Source: Diphasiastrum complanatum
Lineage: Eukaryota > Streptophyta > Lycopodiopsida > Lycopodiales > Lycopodiaceae
Assembly: GCA_029204225.1 (NCBI GenBank)
Contig: CM055093.1
Coordinates: 1,575,034-1,639,033, forward strand
DNA length: 64,000 nucleotides
Direction: 5' to 3'
Below the pieces are notes generated by a model. That model was not told the origin of the DNA. It did no database searches and worked only from the letters and a program-made list of their open reading frames with translations. The position numbers and the translations under genes are program-made. How positions within the stretch are numbered: position 1 is the first letter of the stretch; every line of letters starts with the position of its first letter. Below are positions 26,581 to 44,399 of this stretch, in pieces.

Positions 26581-26960
26581 CAGGACAAGTCACACGTTGG
26601 TTACTATTGTTGTTGGAGTTTGATTTCGTGATAGTGGTACACAAGGGGAAGCAACATCATATGGCAAATCATGTGTCGCGAGTCAAAGGGAAGGAAATCG
26701 CAACCCAGCTTGATGATGAGCTACCAGATGCTGCCTTGTTTTATATTAATACAATACTAGAATGGGCTGCAAATATAGTTGAATATTTAATGCGGGGCCC
26801 AATCGGACAAAACATTAATCAAGGCGGAACAATAGAAGTTGATTCTTAAAGCTAGACCTTACAAGCAAATTGTCGACCAATTTTATCGACGAGGATCAGA
26901 AAACATCCTCAGAAGATATGTTCTTCCACATGAAATTGTTGGATATACTTCCTCTATTCT
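26581..26960 (+). pseudogene. Ty3-gypsy RNase H end and integrase zinc-binding start
   Basis: The frame 26607-26849 gives LLEFDFVIVVHKGKQHHMAN followed by HVSR and DDELPDAALF, the usual end of gypsy RNase H (EFDF.IVxRKGxxHxxADxLSR). After a stop, YKQIVDQFYRRGSENILRRY (about 26860-26920) matches the start of the integrase zinc-binding region. Compare the better copy at 45.0-45.3 kb. The integrase core is absent. Confidence 0.75.
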
Positions 26961-27039
26961 TCTAAATCCCAAGTTAATCTAGCCCTCACTAAGGTTATTC
27001 CAAGCTAGCATGGATATGGATGCAAGAAAGACAGTCATA

Positions 27040-27647
27040 ACATAGGATGAGTATTCTGAGGGTAAAATCCGCTCTTCTCTTGTTTCTCTATTTAGGAACT
27101 GAATCAACTGATGGCTTAACCTAACTCAAATGATGACTTAACCTAAAACCCAACTTCACAAAGGCTTAACCTACTTGTGAAAGGCCAACAATAAAATAAA
27201 CTAATTAACTTGGTTCATAGGAAAAAATTATAATACACAGTGTAACAGTTATAAAATCATCATGGAGGAGAACTCTCAATGAAAGAAGATAAAGCTCTAT
27301 TATGCAAATGAGGTTCTACCTCTAAAATGGACTCTTCCACTCCTATATATACTTGGAGTGGTGGTCACTTAAAAAAGGCACTATGGGACAAGTAGACCAC
27401 ATAGGCTTAACTTAATTAAATTGTTGCCATGGGACAAACCCCCAATGGACCATAACAACTGAACTAACTTAAGTTGAACTTATTTATACTAGCTTAAGTT
27501 CCAATGTTCTAGACTTAGGCTTAGAACTAAATAGCTTTAAGTCGTTACAACATGGCGTAAAGGCCTAAACTTAACTAAGCCAGTTCTAGGCTTAAGTCTG
27601 TATCCTTTTCAAGATGGCTTGAATATTCCTTGGAATATCAGCCTACA
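27040..27647 (-). repeat. Probable 3' LTR, minus orientation
   Basis: On the minus strand a polypurine tract (GAGGGGATAA, 27657-27648) is followed at 27647 by TGTAGGCTGATATTCC, the expected LTR start. A TATA-like TATATATA lies on the same strand at 27343-27350. The far edge near 27040 is not determined. Confidence 0.45.
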
Positions 27648-27657
27648 TTATCCCCTC
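27648..27657 (-). other. Polypurine tract
   Basis: GAGGGGATAA immediately before the LTR start at 27647, and only a few bases after the end of the degenerate frame 27660-28727. Confidence 0.5.
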
Positions 27658-27659
27658 TG

Positions 27660-28727
27660 TCAAAAGATTGGCGGTCCCATGCCAATTGCCACTACCTGTT
27701 GTCTTGTCTGGTCTTCTCGCAGCTCTGCATTGATGGTGACCTAGATTTTATGAACTTCTCTGCCAATCTGTTCCATTCTCTTAAATAGAATTTTGCCCAA
27801 AAATGGTTGCGGCCTATAGTAATCAAGCATGTTCTGTAGACACCCGTACACGTACCAACATTCAACCATGTCAACGTGAAGTTCGTTGGTGATCACCACT
27901 CGATAGTAAAGCCTTGTCCGACACTAAAGCCTTGCCACATTGATGTGATCCACGGGGTATGCTTAGGGACTTATTTAGATCCAAAACGATTGGCGGCAGA
28001 TCTCTATCCCAGAAACAATTTAAGGTAGAAAGGAATGATATTAGGCTTCAATTCTCTGCAAAGTACCTAACATGGTGGTCCGGATTTGTGTGATGTCTCC
28101 AGTAGAAGTAGTTGCAATTGGCCACAAAATCGGTCGCTGGATCATCGTCTCAACTTCTTTAGGTAGAATTGGTTAATATATTTTATTAGGAACCCTTTCT
28201 GGTGTGAATACTTCCCTGCGCCTTATGGGATATAATATGTTGGATTGATGTGCATGCAAGTTGGTGCCGTGATATATCTCTCGAAAGCATGTACATTTTT
28301 CAACATCATAGCACGTCGCCATGGAGGTTGCGGCTCCAATGCTAACACTATCAGAAAGAGTATACCCGCCACAGTCCTCTTAGTTTGGATATGCTTTGTT
28401 AAACTCCTCTGACATTAACATCTATCGGCTAGGATTCTTCGGCGTAATTCTATGTCGTACCTCTGTAGTTGTGGTAAGTGTGGGTGGTGGAGGGTTAGGT
28501 GTGGTTGTGAAAAGTTCACGGGGGAGGGTTGGGTATTTGCGGAGTAGATAAGTAGTGGATGGTGAATAAGGTCGAGTTTTGAGGTAGTGAGGTGATTGTT
28601 CATGTGGTGGAGAGAGGGGTGTGTCATCGAGTGGAGGTGATGAGGCTTGATAAGTGGTGTTAGGGTGAGTGGCAGTGGGGTTAGGCTCTTCAGCTGAGAT
28701 GCCTCGTTTGTGGTTTGTGGTAGTACC
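27660..28727 (-). pseudogene. Unidentified degenerate reading frame (about 356 codons)
   Basis: From MGTTTNHKRG at 28727 a Pro/Thr-rich N-terminus (to about 28422) is followed on the minus strand by a long stretch readable in one frame but for about seven stops, including CYDVEKCTCFREIYHG, VPNKIY, MIQRPILWPIATTST, LYYRVVITNELHVDMVECWY, NMLDYYRPQPFLGKIL and QIGREVHKI, and ending VVAIGMGPPIF. It reads like a real, once-constrained protein, but I do not recognise the family. It ends right at a polypurine tract and LTR, the position of an extra ORF or of the gag of a short non-autonomous element. Confidence 0.5.
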
Positions 28728-28771
28728 CATGGACAAACTAACTATTGATTTCCAAAATGCTATGAAAAATA

Positions 28772-29283
28772 TTGCTGATAATTTTTTTTCCAACAAGAGA
28801 AAATGTCTGGTGTCCTATCTGTTCACAGAATCACACTGCTAATGAGTGCCCCCAACTAAAAACCCATTTCCCATTAGCACCCAGACCTATGTATCAGCAT
28901 TACTGCCCCTTCACTCCACAACAACTCATGCCACCACCAAGAGTTTATCATCCACAACCAATCAGCAGTTTGTCGTTAATCAATCTATTTCACAACCAGC
29001 TATGCATTTTTTTGATCCAAATTCCATAGATCCAGCAACTTATTTTGTGGACGACACTACTCCAACATGATACTCCTCTGAACCAGTGGTATATTATCCG
29101 TATGATCCTAATGCCCCGATCTACGATCCAAACCAAGTTGTGTTTGCGACACAACAATTTCTCGCAATACGCAGATGCTTTATCTGTGTAGTAAACATTT
29201 CAGTATTCGCTGCCCAGACACCAACTTGTGAAAATTGTGGCATTGAACACCATGTTAAGGATTGCCCTTCATGCTTGCTCTGA
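28772..29283 (+). pseudogene. Ty3-gypsy gag C-terminal fragment with two zinc knuckles
   Basis: PTRENVWCPICSQNHTANEC (28785-28850) is the same knuckle as in the gag at 22.4-22.5 kb (CX2CX3HX4C). After Pro/Gln-rich spacer and frame changes, 29086-29283 contains a second knuckle, CENCGIEHHVKDC, and ends at a TGA. The N-terminal gag domain is missing. The opposite strand just upstream carries a different relic, so the junction near 28760 is a rearrangement. Confidence 0.75.
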
Positions 29284-29447
29284 CACAGTTGTGCTACTTC
29301 TGGGAGATTTATTGATTGACGTTTGTTATGTGAGTCTGATTATGTGTTGGTAAGTTCGTAACCTATGTCGTTTTGTGATCATGTTCTTTAGTTTGCTCAT
29401 CTTTTTACTTTTCTTTTTACACTCTTTTACATTATGTTTTTTCTTGC

Positions 29448-29921
29448 ATGTCTGTTAGTCAAAGAATCTTTAAAGTACTCAGGCGTAACTTTACAGCTTC
29501 TATTCCAAAACTTTCAATTATTGTACAGAGTCAGAAAGATCACACAACAACACTACCTTGTGCACCGCCATTATCACCATACTCCATCAGATATTATCTA
29601 TCGGTGTGCGACCAACACAAATTATCTTCACAAGCGATGTTGTGCAACCCCAAAGCATAATTCAAATGTGAGAAAAAATCACTACTCAGAAGACACAAGC
29701 TAGAGACCACTCGCACAAGCTTCCAAGCAGTATTTTCTTATGAGTGGACTCCCAAGACACAACATACAGATTGGAGAAATGCAATTAAGGGGACTTCACA
29801 ACAAATGTTCTATTTGGAAACAAATGGAGCACATTATCAAGATGCAAATATTATCCAACAAATTTTTCAGAATACCCCACATTTGATTGAACTGTTTTCT
29901 TCTTCCCCATATCGCGACTAG
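29448..29921 (+). pseudogene. Unidentified frame with one stop
   Basis: One frame runs 158 codons with a single TAA at 29658-29660, including SFQAVFSYEWTPKTQHTDW and NAIKGTSQQMFYLETNGAHY. It follows the gypsy gag fragment on the same strand. No domain is recognised. It may be retroelement-derived or chance. Confidence 0.25.
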
Positions 29922-31976
29922 GTACTCAAACACACCATTGATCATCAGATCTTTATCGTCCTAGAATTTCCTTTCCAAAATTACTGATGTCCCATACCAT
30001 CAGCTTTTTCTTCTAGAAATCCCTTAACCACCTTATCTGATATTCCAAAGATCCACTGATCATCTAGGAATATCTGATATATCAAAAATCATTTACTAGT
30101 ATGTGAAACAGTACTAGTCTGATCTTTTGAATATAATTCACCATAGGATTTTACTGGAAATGAAATCAGTTATGTAATTCCTATTATTACAGATTTTCCA
30201 ATAAAATTAGACAGTTTTTTTTTTATTGACTGGTTTGGCATTACTCCTTTAATATTGACAAAACCTATCCAAACACAGAATATGAAATTACATGAATGGA
30301 AATCCCACCAATAGGATTTCAGTAATTCTTGAATCGTATCCTGTCAGATTTACTGTCCAGATAAAGAATACTATTGGCACTCATTCAATCTGGTCATTTC
30401 ATATTGTTTGACGATTTTAATCAAATTTAACGAGTATCTTGTACAAACGTTCACTTGACTGATTTCTAGCGATCAACATTGATTAGAAAACTATCAGACA
30501 AGTAACTGATTTCAAATTTTTACCAAATTGAAATTCAACAAAAAGGAAAAAATTCAAATTTAAACTTTCAATTTGGGAGTTCGCAACTCCAAAAGTTAAA
30601 AAAAATGACAGCACAGTAAAAACTGTCGACAATTCATTGCGGTTCCTTCTGTCAATTTTAACTTATCTATCACCGAGAAATAATTTAGACTTAGTGAAAA
30701 CATTGTGACCAATTTTGACTGATAAACTCAGTTTAATCAATTCATTAATCTAGACTGATTCCATAGATAATGAAAAAAATGACCAAAATTTTGATTTTTT
30801 CGGAAAACTCAAGTTTTGCTTTATTTTACATAATTCAAAAATTCTGACGAAAATATTGTTAGTACAAAAGGCAATCGAAATGAGAAATCGAAACACTGTC
30901 CGATTCCTATTGTTACTAACCCAATGTCAAACTGGCACGCAAAGCACACTACATCAGTTACAAAATGTCATTCCGGAATTTTTTACGTAAACTTCAGTTT
31001 TATGAAATTTGTCAACCAATATTTGTGATCCAACTGTCAGAGCACATGCGTATGACCACTCAAATCGATTGTAAATCCAACATGCATGTCAGAATCACTC
31101 TGAGAATCAACATGCAACCAATCCATGCAAGCACAGTACTACAAATTAGGGAAATGACTGGCATGCAATCAGAACAATTTTGCCAATTTTACTCACAAAA
31201 CTACAAAATTTCAAATGATCATAACTTTGGCTACAGGACACCAAATTGGGTGCTGTAAAGCTCAGTACAAAGGGAGATCAAGTGAACAAGATGCTTGCCA
31301 CATCATCCTACCACCTAGGCTTCACACATGCGAGATCAGAGTGTCAAAAAATCTGTAGTAGGGCGCATTTCCACAAGACAATATATCATGCAAAAACGTG
31401 CAAACACCCATTCTAGCCCAAAATTGATGCTACCAGCACTCTTAAACAACCAATTAGACTTCCATGACGCATTCATACTGTTCCTAAGATGCAATATAGG
31501 CTGAGAACGAAGATTTCTTGATTTGTAGAAGTCAAAATAGCTTCAAACTTGATGGAGATGGTGCATAAGCCATCGGCCATCAATTCACAGGTCTGATAGC
31601 TTGATGGGAAGGTTAAAAGGAATGCTAATCATGCTGTAAGTAGTTCCAGAATGATCTCCTTATGGATTTGGAGAGATCCATCCCCCAAAAATCACCAAAA
31701 ATGGTCATTTTTTGAACTTTTTTGACTTCCTACAAGTTCAATTGCTGGAATTCTTGGTTCTAACTTCAGGGAAAGCTTCAACAGACTTGGGTACACCTCT
31801 TTACAAGCTCTACATGATGTTTTACAGCCACTTACCATCCAACTTTATGAAAAAAACAAGCAAAAATGATGATTTTTGGCTATTTGCCGAATTTTTCATC
31901 ACAATAAAGTGGAAATTTATGAATACAAACACAGTTAGAAGGTGAATGACGAAGCCACAGGAACTTACGGGCTGTT
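29922..31976. other. No gene seen
   Basis: AT-rich sequence without a supported frame on either strand. It is presumably decayed retroelement DNA given its neighbours. Confidence 0.4.
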
Positions 31977-32433
31977 ATGATGGAAAATATTCAACGGATT
32001 GATTTCAACCAGTTCCAAGCAGCACCAATCCCGAAGGGCACCGTAATACCTTTCGCTTCCTATCAGAAGTTAACTCAGTTACTAATGGCGAACCAGGAAC
32101 AAGCACAACAATTGCAGCAGGCCACTCTAGAAAATCAAACTACGCTCAACACATGGATTGAGGAGCTAGAAGGACAGCTAAAAACATTACGCCATCAGCT
32201 ACCAACATTACACACAAAGCATGAAGAAACATCGCCAAACACCATAGACAACAAGATGTAGAAAATGATTATCATGGACCTTCGTGCTACACAGGAAAAC
32301 AATGGGATAATCCAAGGTATCACTCAGCAATGGTGGAACCTCAAAGCACTCAAGGGGGGTGAGTTTGTTGAGCTTTCTGCCAAGTTTCCATTTGATGTAG
32401 AAGTTTTGAAGATTGGGCTATATTCTCATTGTT
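31977..32433 (+). pseudogene. Gln-rich coiled-coil frame, one in-frame stop
   Basis: Starts MMENIQRIDFNQFQAAPIPK and continues through a Gln/Leu/Glu-rich segment (LMANQEQAQQLQQATLENQ) of coiled-coil character to a TAG at 32259-32261, then reads on for another 57 codons (DLRATQENNGIIQGITQQWW). Coiled coils of this kind occur in retroelement gag regions, but I cannot assign it. Confidence 0.3.
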
Positions 32434-33460
32434 GACAGATCCCCTACTCCAAAGGATCTATTTACTAAGATTTTTTTTGCTTGCTTCTTCTTACTTCTGC
32501 CTATCAACAGAGACGGTGGGCTCTTGCTTACAAATGTTCTTTCTTGTTGCCCAAAATCAGGCAGAAGGGACAGATTATCTTTGTAGTATTTTGTCCTGCC
32601 TGTCAGAGGACAACTCAGGGTCGTTCTCTCTTGAAAACACTTGCATTCAAACAGAGATGCAAGCCATGAACATTCATTTACAGATCAGCATGCAGCCCAA
32701 CTGAACATTCCATAGTTTCTACAACTACCTACTCTGAAAACAAACTGAATCAGATCCTACACTTTACTAAAACTGAGCTACACTTGCATTAATTGACAAA
32801 ACAAGAAACAAGAACTAATCTATAGCATTTTAGAAGTCCAAGAATCAAGAAACCAACCGGTCTTTTGATTCTTGGACATCCCAAGAACATCAAGAACTAG
32901 AATGTTGGAGGATATGCAAGATTAATACCACATCTCTGGCCTATTTAGTTTACTTGAATGCTGGTTCCTACATTAATCCACAAACAAGAAAAGAAACTAA
33001 TCCACTCTACAATCCACAACCACACACAAAGGAGGGAAGGGCAAGATCATGAATGCATCACTCAAGAAACAAGCATGATCAAGGAGCTCAATGGATACAC
33101 CAAACTCGTGAAGGCTCTTCTCATTTCAGCATGGAGTAGATACAATTCACAAAAAGCTCCTCTTCACAAAGAGGGAGTCTCTTAAATAATCAAGAGAGCT
33201 TCTTAGGTGGCATCCTAGTGGAATTTCCACATTTCACAAATTACAAGTGGAATAATGCTCTCCACTAGAGGTCACCATCAAAAGGTGGCTCACTCTACTT
33301 TCTTTAAGAGGGGTCTACTTGCATTTATTACATTTGCCTAGAAATACTAGTTCCTACATGGTCATTCCATCTTTCGGGATTCATCATAAGGTTTACACAA
33401 TTTCTACTTGACAGTTCTGACTAGTATTCCTCGGCTCTCATACTCGGCTCTCAGTCTTCG
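32434..33460. other. No gene seen; possible LTR debris
   Basis: No supported coding frame. The stretch around 32900-33400 has the composition of other LTR-like sequence in the window, but no ends or paired copy were found. Confidence 0.3.
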
Positions 33461-34205
33461 TTAGTCTTGTCTTCTTAGAGACCTCCTCGTTCTAAGGTGA
33501 GAGGTGCTCTTGAGTTGCTCTGTCTGAGTATCTTGGGGATTCGTCAGAATCAGCCAACACTCAATCTTTTGGTTGTGAAGATATTCGGGGAGTTTGGATT
33601 TCTTGTCGTGGTAATCAAAGTCCTCATCAGACCCCTCATCTTCTTCGCAAATGGCATCTGTCATTACATCCTTAAGTTGATCATAAAGATCAACTGATTT
33701 CAGTTCTCGACGGATCCTTTTAGGGAGTCCAACCAGGAACAATTTGATGGCCATTCGTTCGTTCGGTAATATTCTCATCAACACATTCTATCTTGAGATG
33801 TTTAAAATGTTCAATGTAGCTTCTTACAGACTCTTCACGATGCATCTTGATATGTGTGATTTGGATGAAGGGGCTTTGAGTCAGTTTAGAAGGTTTGAAA
33901 TGCTTGATAAGAGCGTCTTTGAGAATATTCCAAGAAACAAGATCAGGAGCTTCTAGGTTGAGATACCACTCTTTGGCGGTTCCATAGAGCACCATAGGAA
34001 ATAGTTTGAGCTTTTCAGTTTCAAAGGTGTCTCCATAGAAGCGACATGCATTATTAAAGTCTTGAAGAAATCTAACTGGGACAGATTCTCCATCGTACTT
34101 TGGTGCAGCAATGTATGGGATTCTACGTTCTAGACGTGGAGGTGCAGGATTAGAAGATTCAGCACAATCTCGTGACATGATGTAGAATGAGGAATAGAAT
34201 AACAA
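33461..34205 (-). pseudogene. Ty3-gypsy gag, minus strand
   Basis: Begins on the minus strand near 34175 (MSRDCAESSNPAPPRLERRI) and encodes the retrotransposon gag domain: YDGESVPVRFLQDFNNACRF, KLKLFPMVLYGTAKEWYLNL, and MHREESVRSYIEHFKHLKIE. A frameshift near 33750 moves the frame to 33784-33461 with LFLVGLPKRIRRELKS and an acidic EEDEGSDEDFDYHD. It is the same family as the gag at 21.7 kb. Its leader, PBS and LTR lie upstream at 34.2-36.0 kb, so this is the 5' end of an element whose pol is missing. Confidence 0.87.
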
Positions 34206-35331
34206 TACAGATGCTCAATACAATACTGTATGTGACCACAAAAGGTTAAAAAGGTGGTTTTTTTGCAAAATACCAAATTTGGACAAGAATTTGTACTTTT
34301 CTAGAGTAATGAATTTGCAGACAAGAGTAGCAAACAGGCTCTTGGATCATAATATAGTATTCGCAGATTCTAATAGGAAATTTTCACTAAGAAAATACTG
34401 ATTTTTTTTTATAAAAAATTCGCTAGAAATCGTTCAGACTACAGACGATTTCATTGTATGGTCAATGATTTTCAATAAGGAGTTTTCACTGTCAAGATAT
34501 TGATTTTTTTTTAATTTTTTTGGATTTTTTGTAAAGGACAGAATTCACAGAAGATGTATAGAAATTGTTCAGACTATAGGCGATTTCATGGTATGGTCCA
34601 TGATTTCTGATACTGAATTTTTTTTTTTTTAGAATTCACTAGAAATCGTTCAAACTACGGATGATTTTATGGTATGGTCGACGATTTTTTATGATGTTTT
34701 CATTGTCAAAATATTGATTTTTTAATTTTTTATAAAGGATAGAATTCGCAGAGGATGTATAGAAATCGTTCAGATTGTGGGCGATTTCGTGGTATGGTTG
34801 GCGATTTTTGAAACGGAAGTTTTGCTGACAAACAAGGATGATAGTAAAAAAAGTGATTTTCTGATAGAAAACAAGCTAAATTTCTAAGATAGAATTCGCG
34901 GAGCTGCTGGAGGACTGATCTTTCATAGATCTAGCCTCAATGAAGATGGCAAATTTCGACACAAAGATTTGGGTGGAAAACAAAGGATTTTGACAGTAAA
35001 ACAATGGGTTTTCGAAAAATCTGAGCAGGGTTAGAAATCACAAAGGTCGTAGGATGAAAGATGATGTTCTGTTATGGCTGCAGATAGCCCAGTGAATTCT
35101 GATATACCTGATTGGTTGAAAAAAATGTCACTTGGATCACTTATGTCAAAGAAAATACCCAAGTTGACAATTTTGTTGCTCCCCCCCAGCTTGATAGGTT
35201 GCTCAGCAGCTCATGTAGGACCTGGAGAGAAGTCTTGTGTCGTAATGTGAAGGAAAATAGTAGGCAAGCATACACACAAGCACGTTAGTAAAAAACAAAA
35301 TAGGTAAGCTATGTAGAAAAAAACTTAGAAA
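34206..35331 (-). other. Gypsy leader with four hairpin-forming repeats
   Basis: Between PBS and gag, about 1.1 kb without a gene. Four copies of a 51-bp unit start at 34424, 34559, 34640 and 34760 (plus-strand view: TAGAAATCGTTCAGACTAC, then a GACGATTTC-like block, then TATGGTC). The AAATCGT and ACGATTT parts are complementary, so each copy can fold. The units alternate with T-rich spacers. Confidence 0.7.
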
Positions 35332-35346
35332 GTGGCAACGGCACCA
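35332..35346 (-). other. Primer-binding site (minus strand)
   Basis: TGGTGCCGTTGCCAC on the minus strand, one base after an LTR end (CCAGCA). It resembles the gypsy site at 20483 (TGGCGCCGTTG...). Confidence 0.65.
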
Positions 35347-35347
35347 A

Positions 35348-36035
35348 TGCTGGAAGTAAAACTACTTCTATGCGGTGGCTAGGCCTAATGGAGGGTTCGT
35401 GCATGGTATAGTGGTAGACCGGTTGTCCACCTTCTAAGTTCTACACAAGCTTTCAACTGTAAAAAGAACATAAACAGACAAGGTGCACCAAGGCTTCCCA
35501 ACTGGTGCTCAGAAAACTAAGCACAATCTAACTAGGCTTGTTAAGGCTTACCCAACTAACAAGCGATTTAACTAAACTAGGGTTTTGCTAAGGCTTACCC
35601 AACTAGCAAACTCGTTAAACAAAATAAACCAACTAGCAATGTTCAGCACTAAACTAGGCTTGCTAAGGCTTCCCAACTAGCAAACCATAAAACTAATACT
35701 AACTCCCATAGGGAAATGAAATATAAATTGCGGCTAACTAGGCAATAAGCAAATAGAAACATACCACAATTAAAACCGATGGAAAGGAGGCAAGAGGAGG
35801 CCCAAACACCTTTCCTCAAGCTATGCACCTTCCCAAAGGGAACACAATGAAATCACAAGATAATCACAAGGCAATTTGTCATAATCACAAAGTGTTATTT
35901 TACAAGGGAAATATCTCTCTTCTTATAGCAAGAAGGGCCTTCCATAAGCTTCTACTAACTTATGGAATTAGTTTCTAAAACTTGTCATTCTAAGGCTTCT
36001 AAACTTCTCAACTTCTAACTTAGAAAGCCTAAGCA
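35348..36035 (-). repeat. 5' LTR of the minus-strand gypsy element
   Basis: The 3' edge at 35348 is fixed by the adjacent PBS. The 5' edge (TGCTTAGGCTTTC at 36035) is a best guess based on a TG end and is less sure. It contains an internal minisatellite at 35527-35690. Confidence 0.55.
35527..35690. repeat. Minisatellite in the LTR
   Basis: The phrase AAGGCTTACCCAACTAGCAA recurs with small changes near 35549, 35589 and 35665, with a related partial near 35488. The spacing is irregular (roughly 40-75 bp). Confidence 0.75.
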
Positions 36036-42978
<6,943 letters not shown>

Positions 42979-44077
42979 CTATGTCTTGAGGACCTCTCTG
43001 AACAAGAGATTCAGAATTGAATCTCCATCCAGATTTTCGAATCCTAGATTGATTGTGTATTGGCACATTGGAAATCTTATCATCATGTGGAAAGACAAAT
43101 AGATTTGAGGTTGTAGAAGGGGAGAAAAACTGTCAATTCCCTGTGGAGGTTGCTCTTGGTTGGACATTGTAGCAGATGACGGAATATCGGTTTGACTTTA
43201 TTTCGACAAGGACTCATTTCATATTATATTTTTGCATTATGGAGCTGGTGTATTGGACGGTGATGTAGATCGAGCGAGAATGCTAGGGAATTCATCCAAG
43301 TAATGTTTGCTTACGAGCATATGTAGGAGATATCCGCACTTTGTGAGAGGTTTTCTTGCTTTGAGGGCTACACATAATTTGATACTTATCTTTTCTGCCC
43401 ACATGAAGTGGCGTGTAACAGGTTCCTCCAAGCCAAATGATAGGGTGAATAAAGTGCTACTCAGAATCTTGTCAAATCTTGACGATTGTACCTCGATGAG
43501 TAATGCAAGTAGGTCCGCCGTTGCCCTAAGTCCTGGATCTGAGATGAGTTTGATAGCGTAACTGTCATTGTCGTAGATGGAGATGTCACCATCTACCGTA
43601 CAGAGCTGCGTCAAGTAATTCCTATCAAGAGATTGCCCTCTACCATGCATACGCTCTCCTTCATTCGGGAACCCCAAAGTGGTTTAGAATATGTGGTGAT
43701 ATAGAAATTGGATCCTCATCTTTGTGTCTAGGGATCCTGAATGTCTGGAGCTCGTCATCAAATGTAGAATAAGCTGCACGCACCAAGCATTCATGTTGCA
43801 CACCTAAGAAAAGTCATGTGTCGAAGTTTAGCCGCTCTAGGAAAGGACGAGTCGCTGCTAGCTTCTTGGAAAAATCAGTAAATGAGACCAAGTGAATTTT
43901 TATAGTGTACCTGCTAGGTTTTATGTCTGATAAAACACTTTGCTTAGTTCTGGGACTCCACAATATAGATAATATGCTGCCTGGTAGCTTATGTGAGTGG
44001 TCCTCCCTTTTTTTGTTTTTTTGAAGAGTGATGAATTCCTTGCAATCGATTGCAAGAATAAGTGACGCTAGCTTCAA
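42979..44077 (-). pseudogene. Unidentified protein relic downstream of gypsy pol
   Basis: Minus-strand pieces appear to form one decayed gene: 44077-43814 (KLASLILAIDCKEFITLQ...PFLERLNFDT), a linking stretch around 43800-43690 (EDPISISPHILNHFG), then 43677-43237 (LTQLCTVDGDISIYDNDSYA, IKLISDPGLRATADLLALLI), and a possible separate frame 43167-42979 (MSNQEQPPQGIDSF). Composition and length suggest a once-real protein. I do not recognise it. It lies about 350 bp downstream of gypsy integrase on the same strand, the place where some gypsy elements carry an additional ORF, but a host gene fragment is equally possible. Confidence 0.4.
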
Positions 44078-44399
44078 CCCGAAAGATAATTACTGTTTTG
44101 GGACATGATTATCATTGGTCATACATGCTTTTACCTGAAACCTGTACAGTAGTGATAGAAGTGAGGTAGATCTGCGAGAATTCAGACCTAAACTATTATA
44201 AGAAGTGTTGATTGTTAAACATGCAGACAATTCAATGGAAAAGGGTGTAAGAAATGAATTTTTAAAAAATGAACATTATCACAAAACGATAGAAATTACA
44301 AACATGCATGCATACACACATAGCACACAATCAATTAGTACATGTCTAAGGAATAGCAAGGCTCATGATATCATCGTAATCTACTCTCGTTCACTACCG

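Noticed and set aside
34424-34810. CRISPR-like array
   Set aside because: Only four diverged units with unequal spacing, in a plant retroelement leader; no spacers of equal size and no cas genes.
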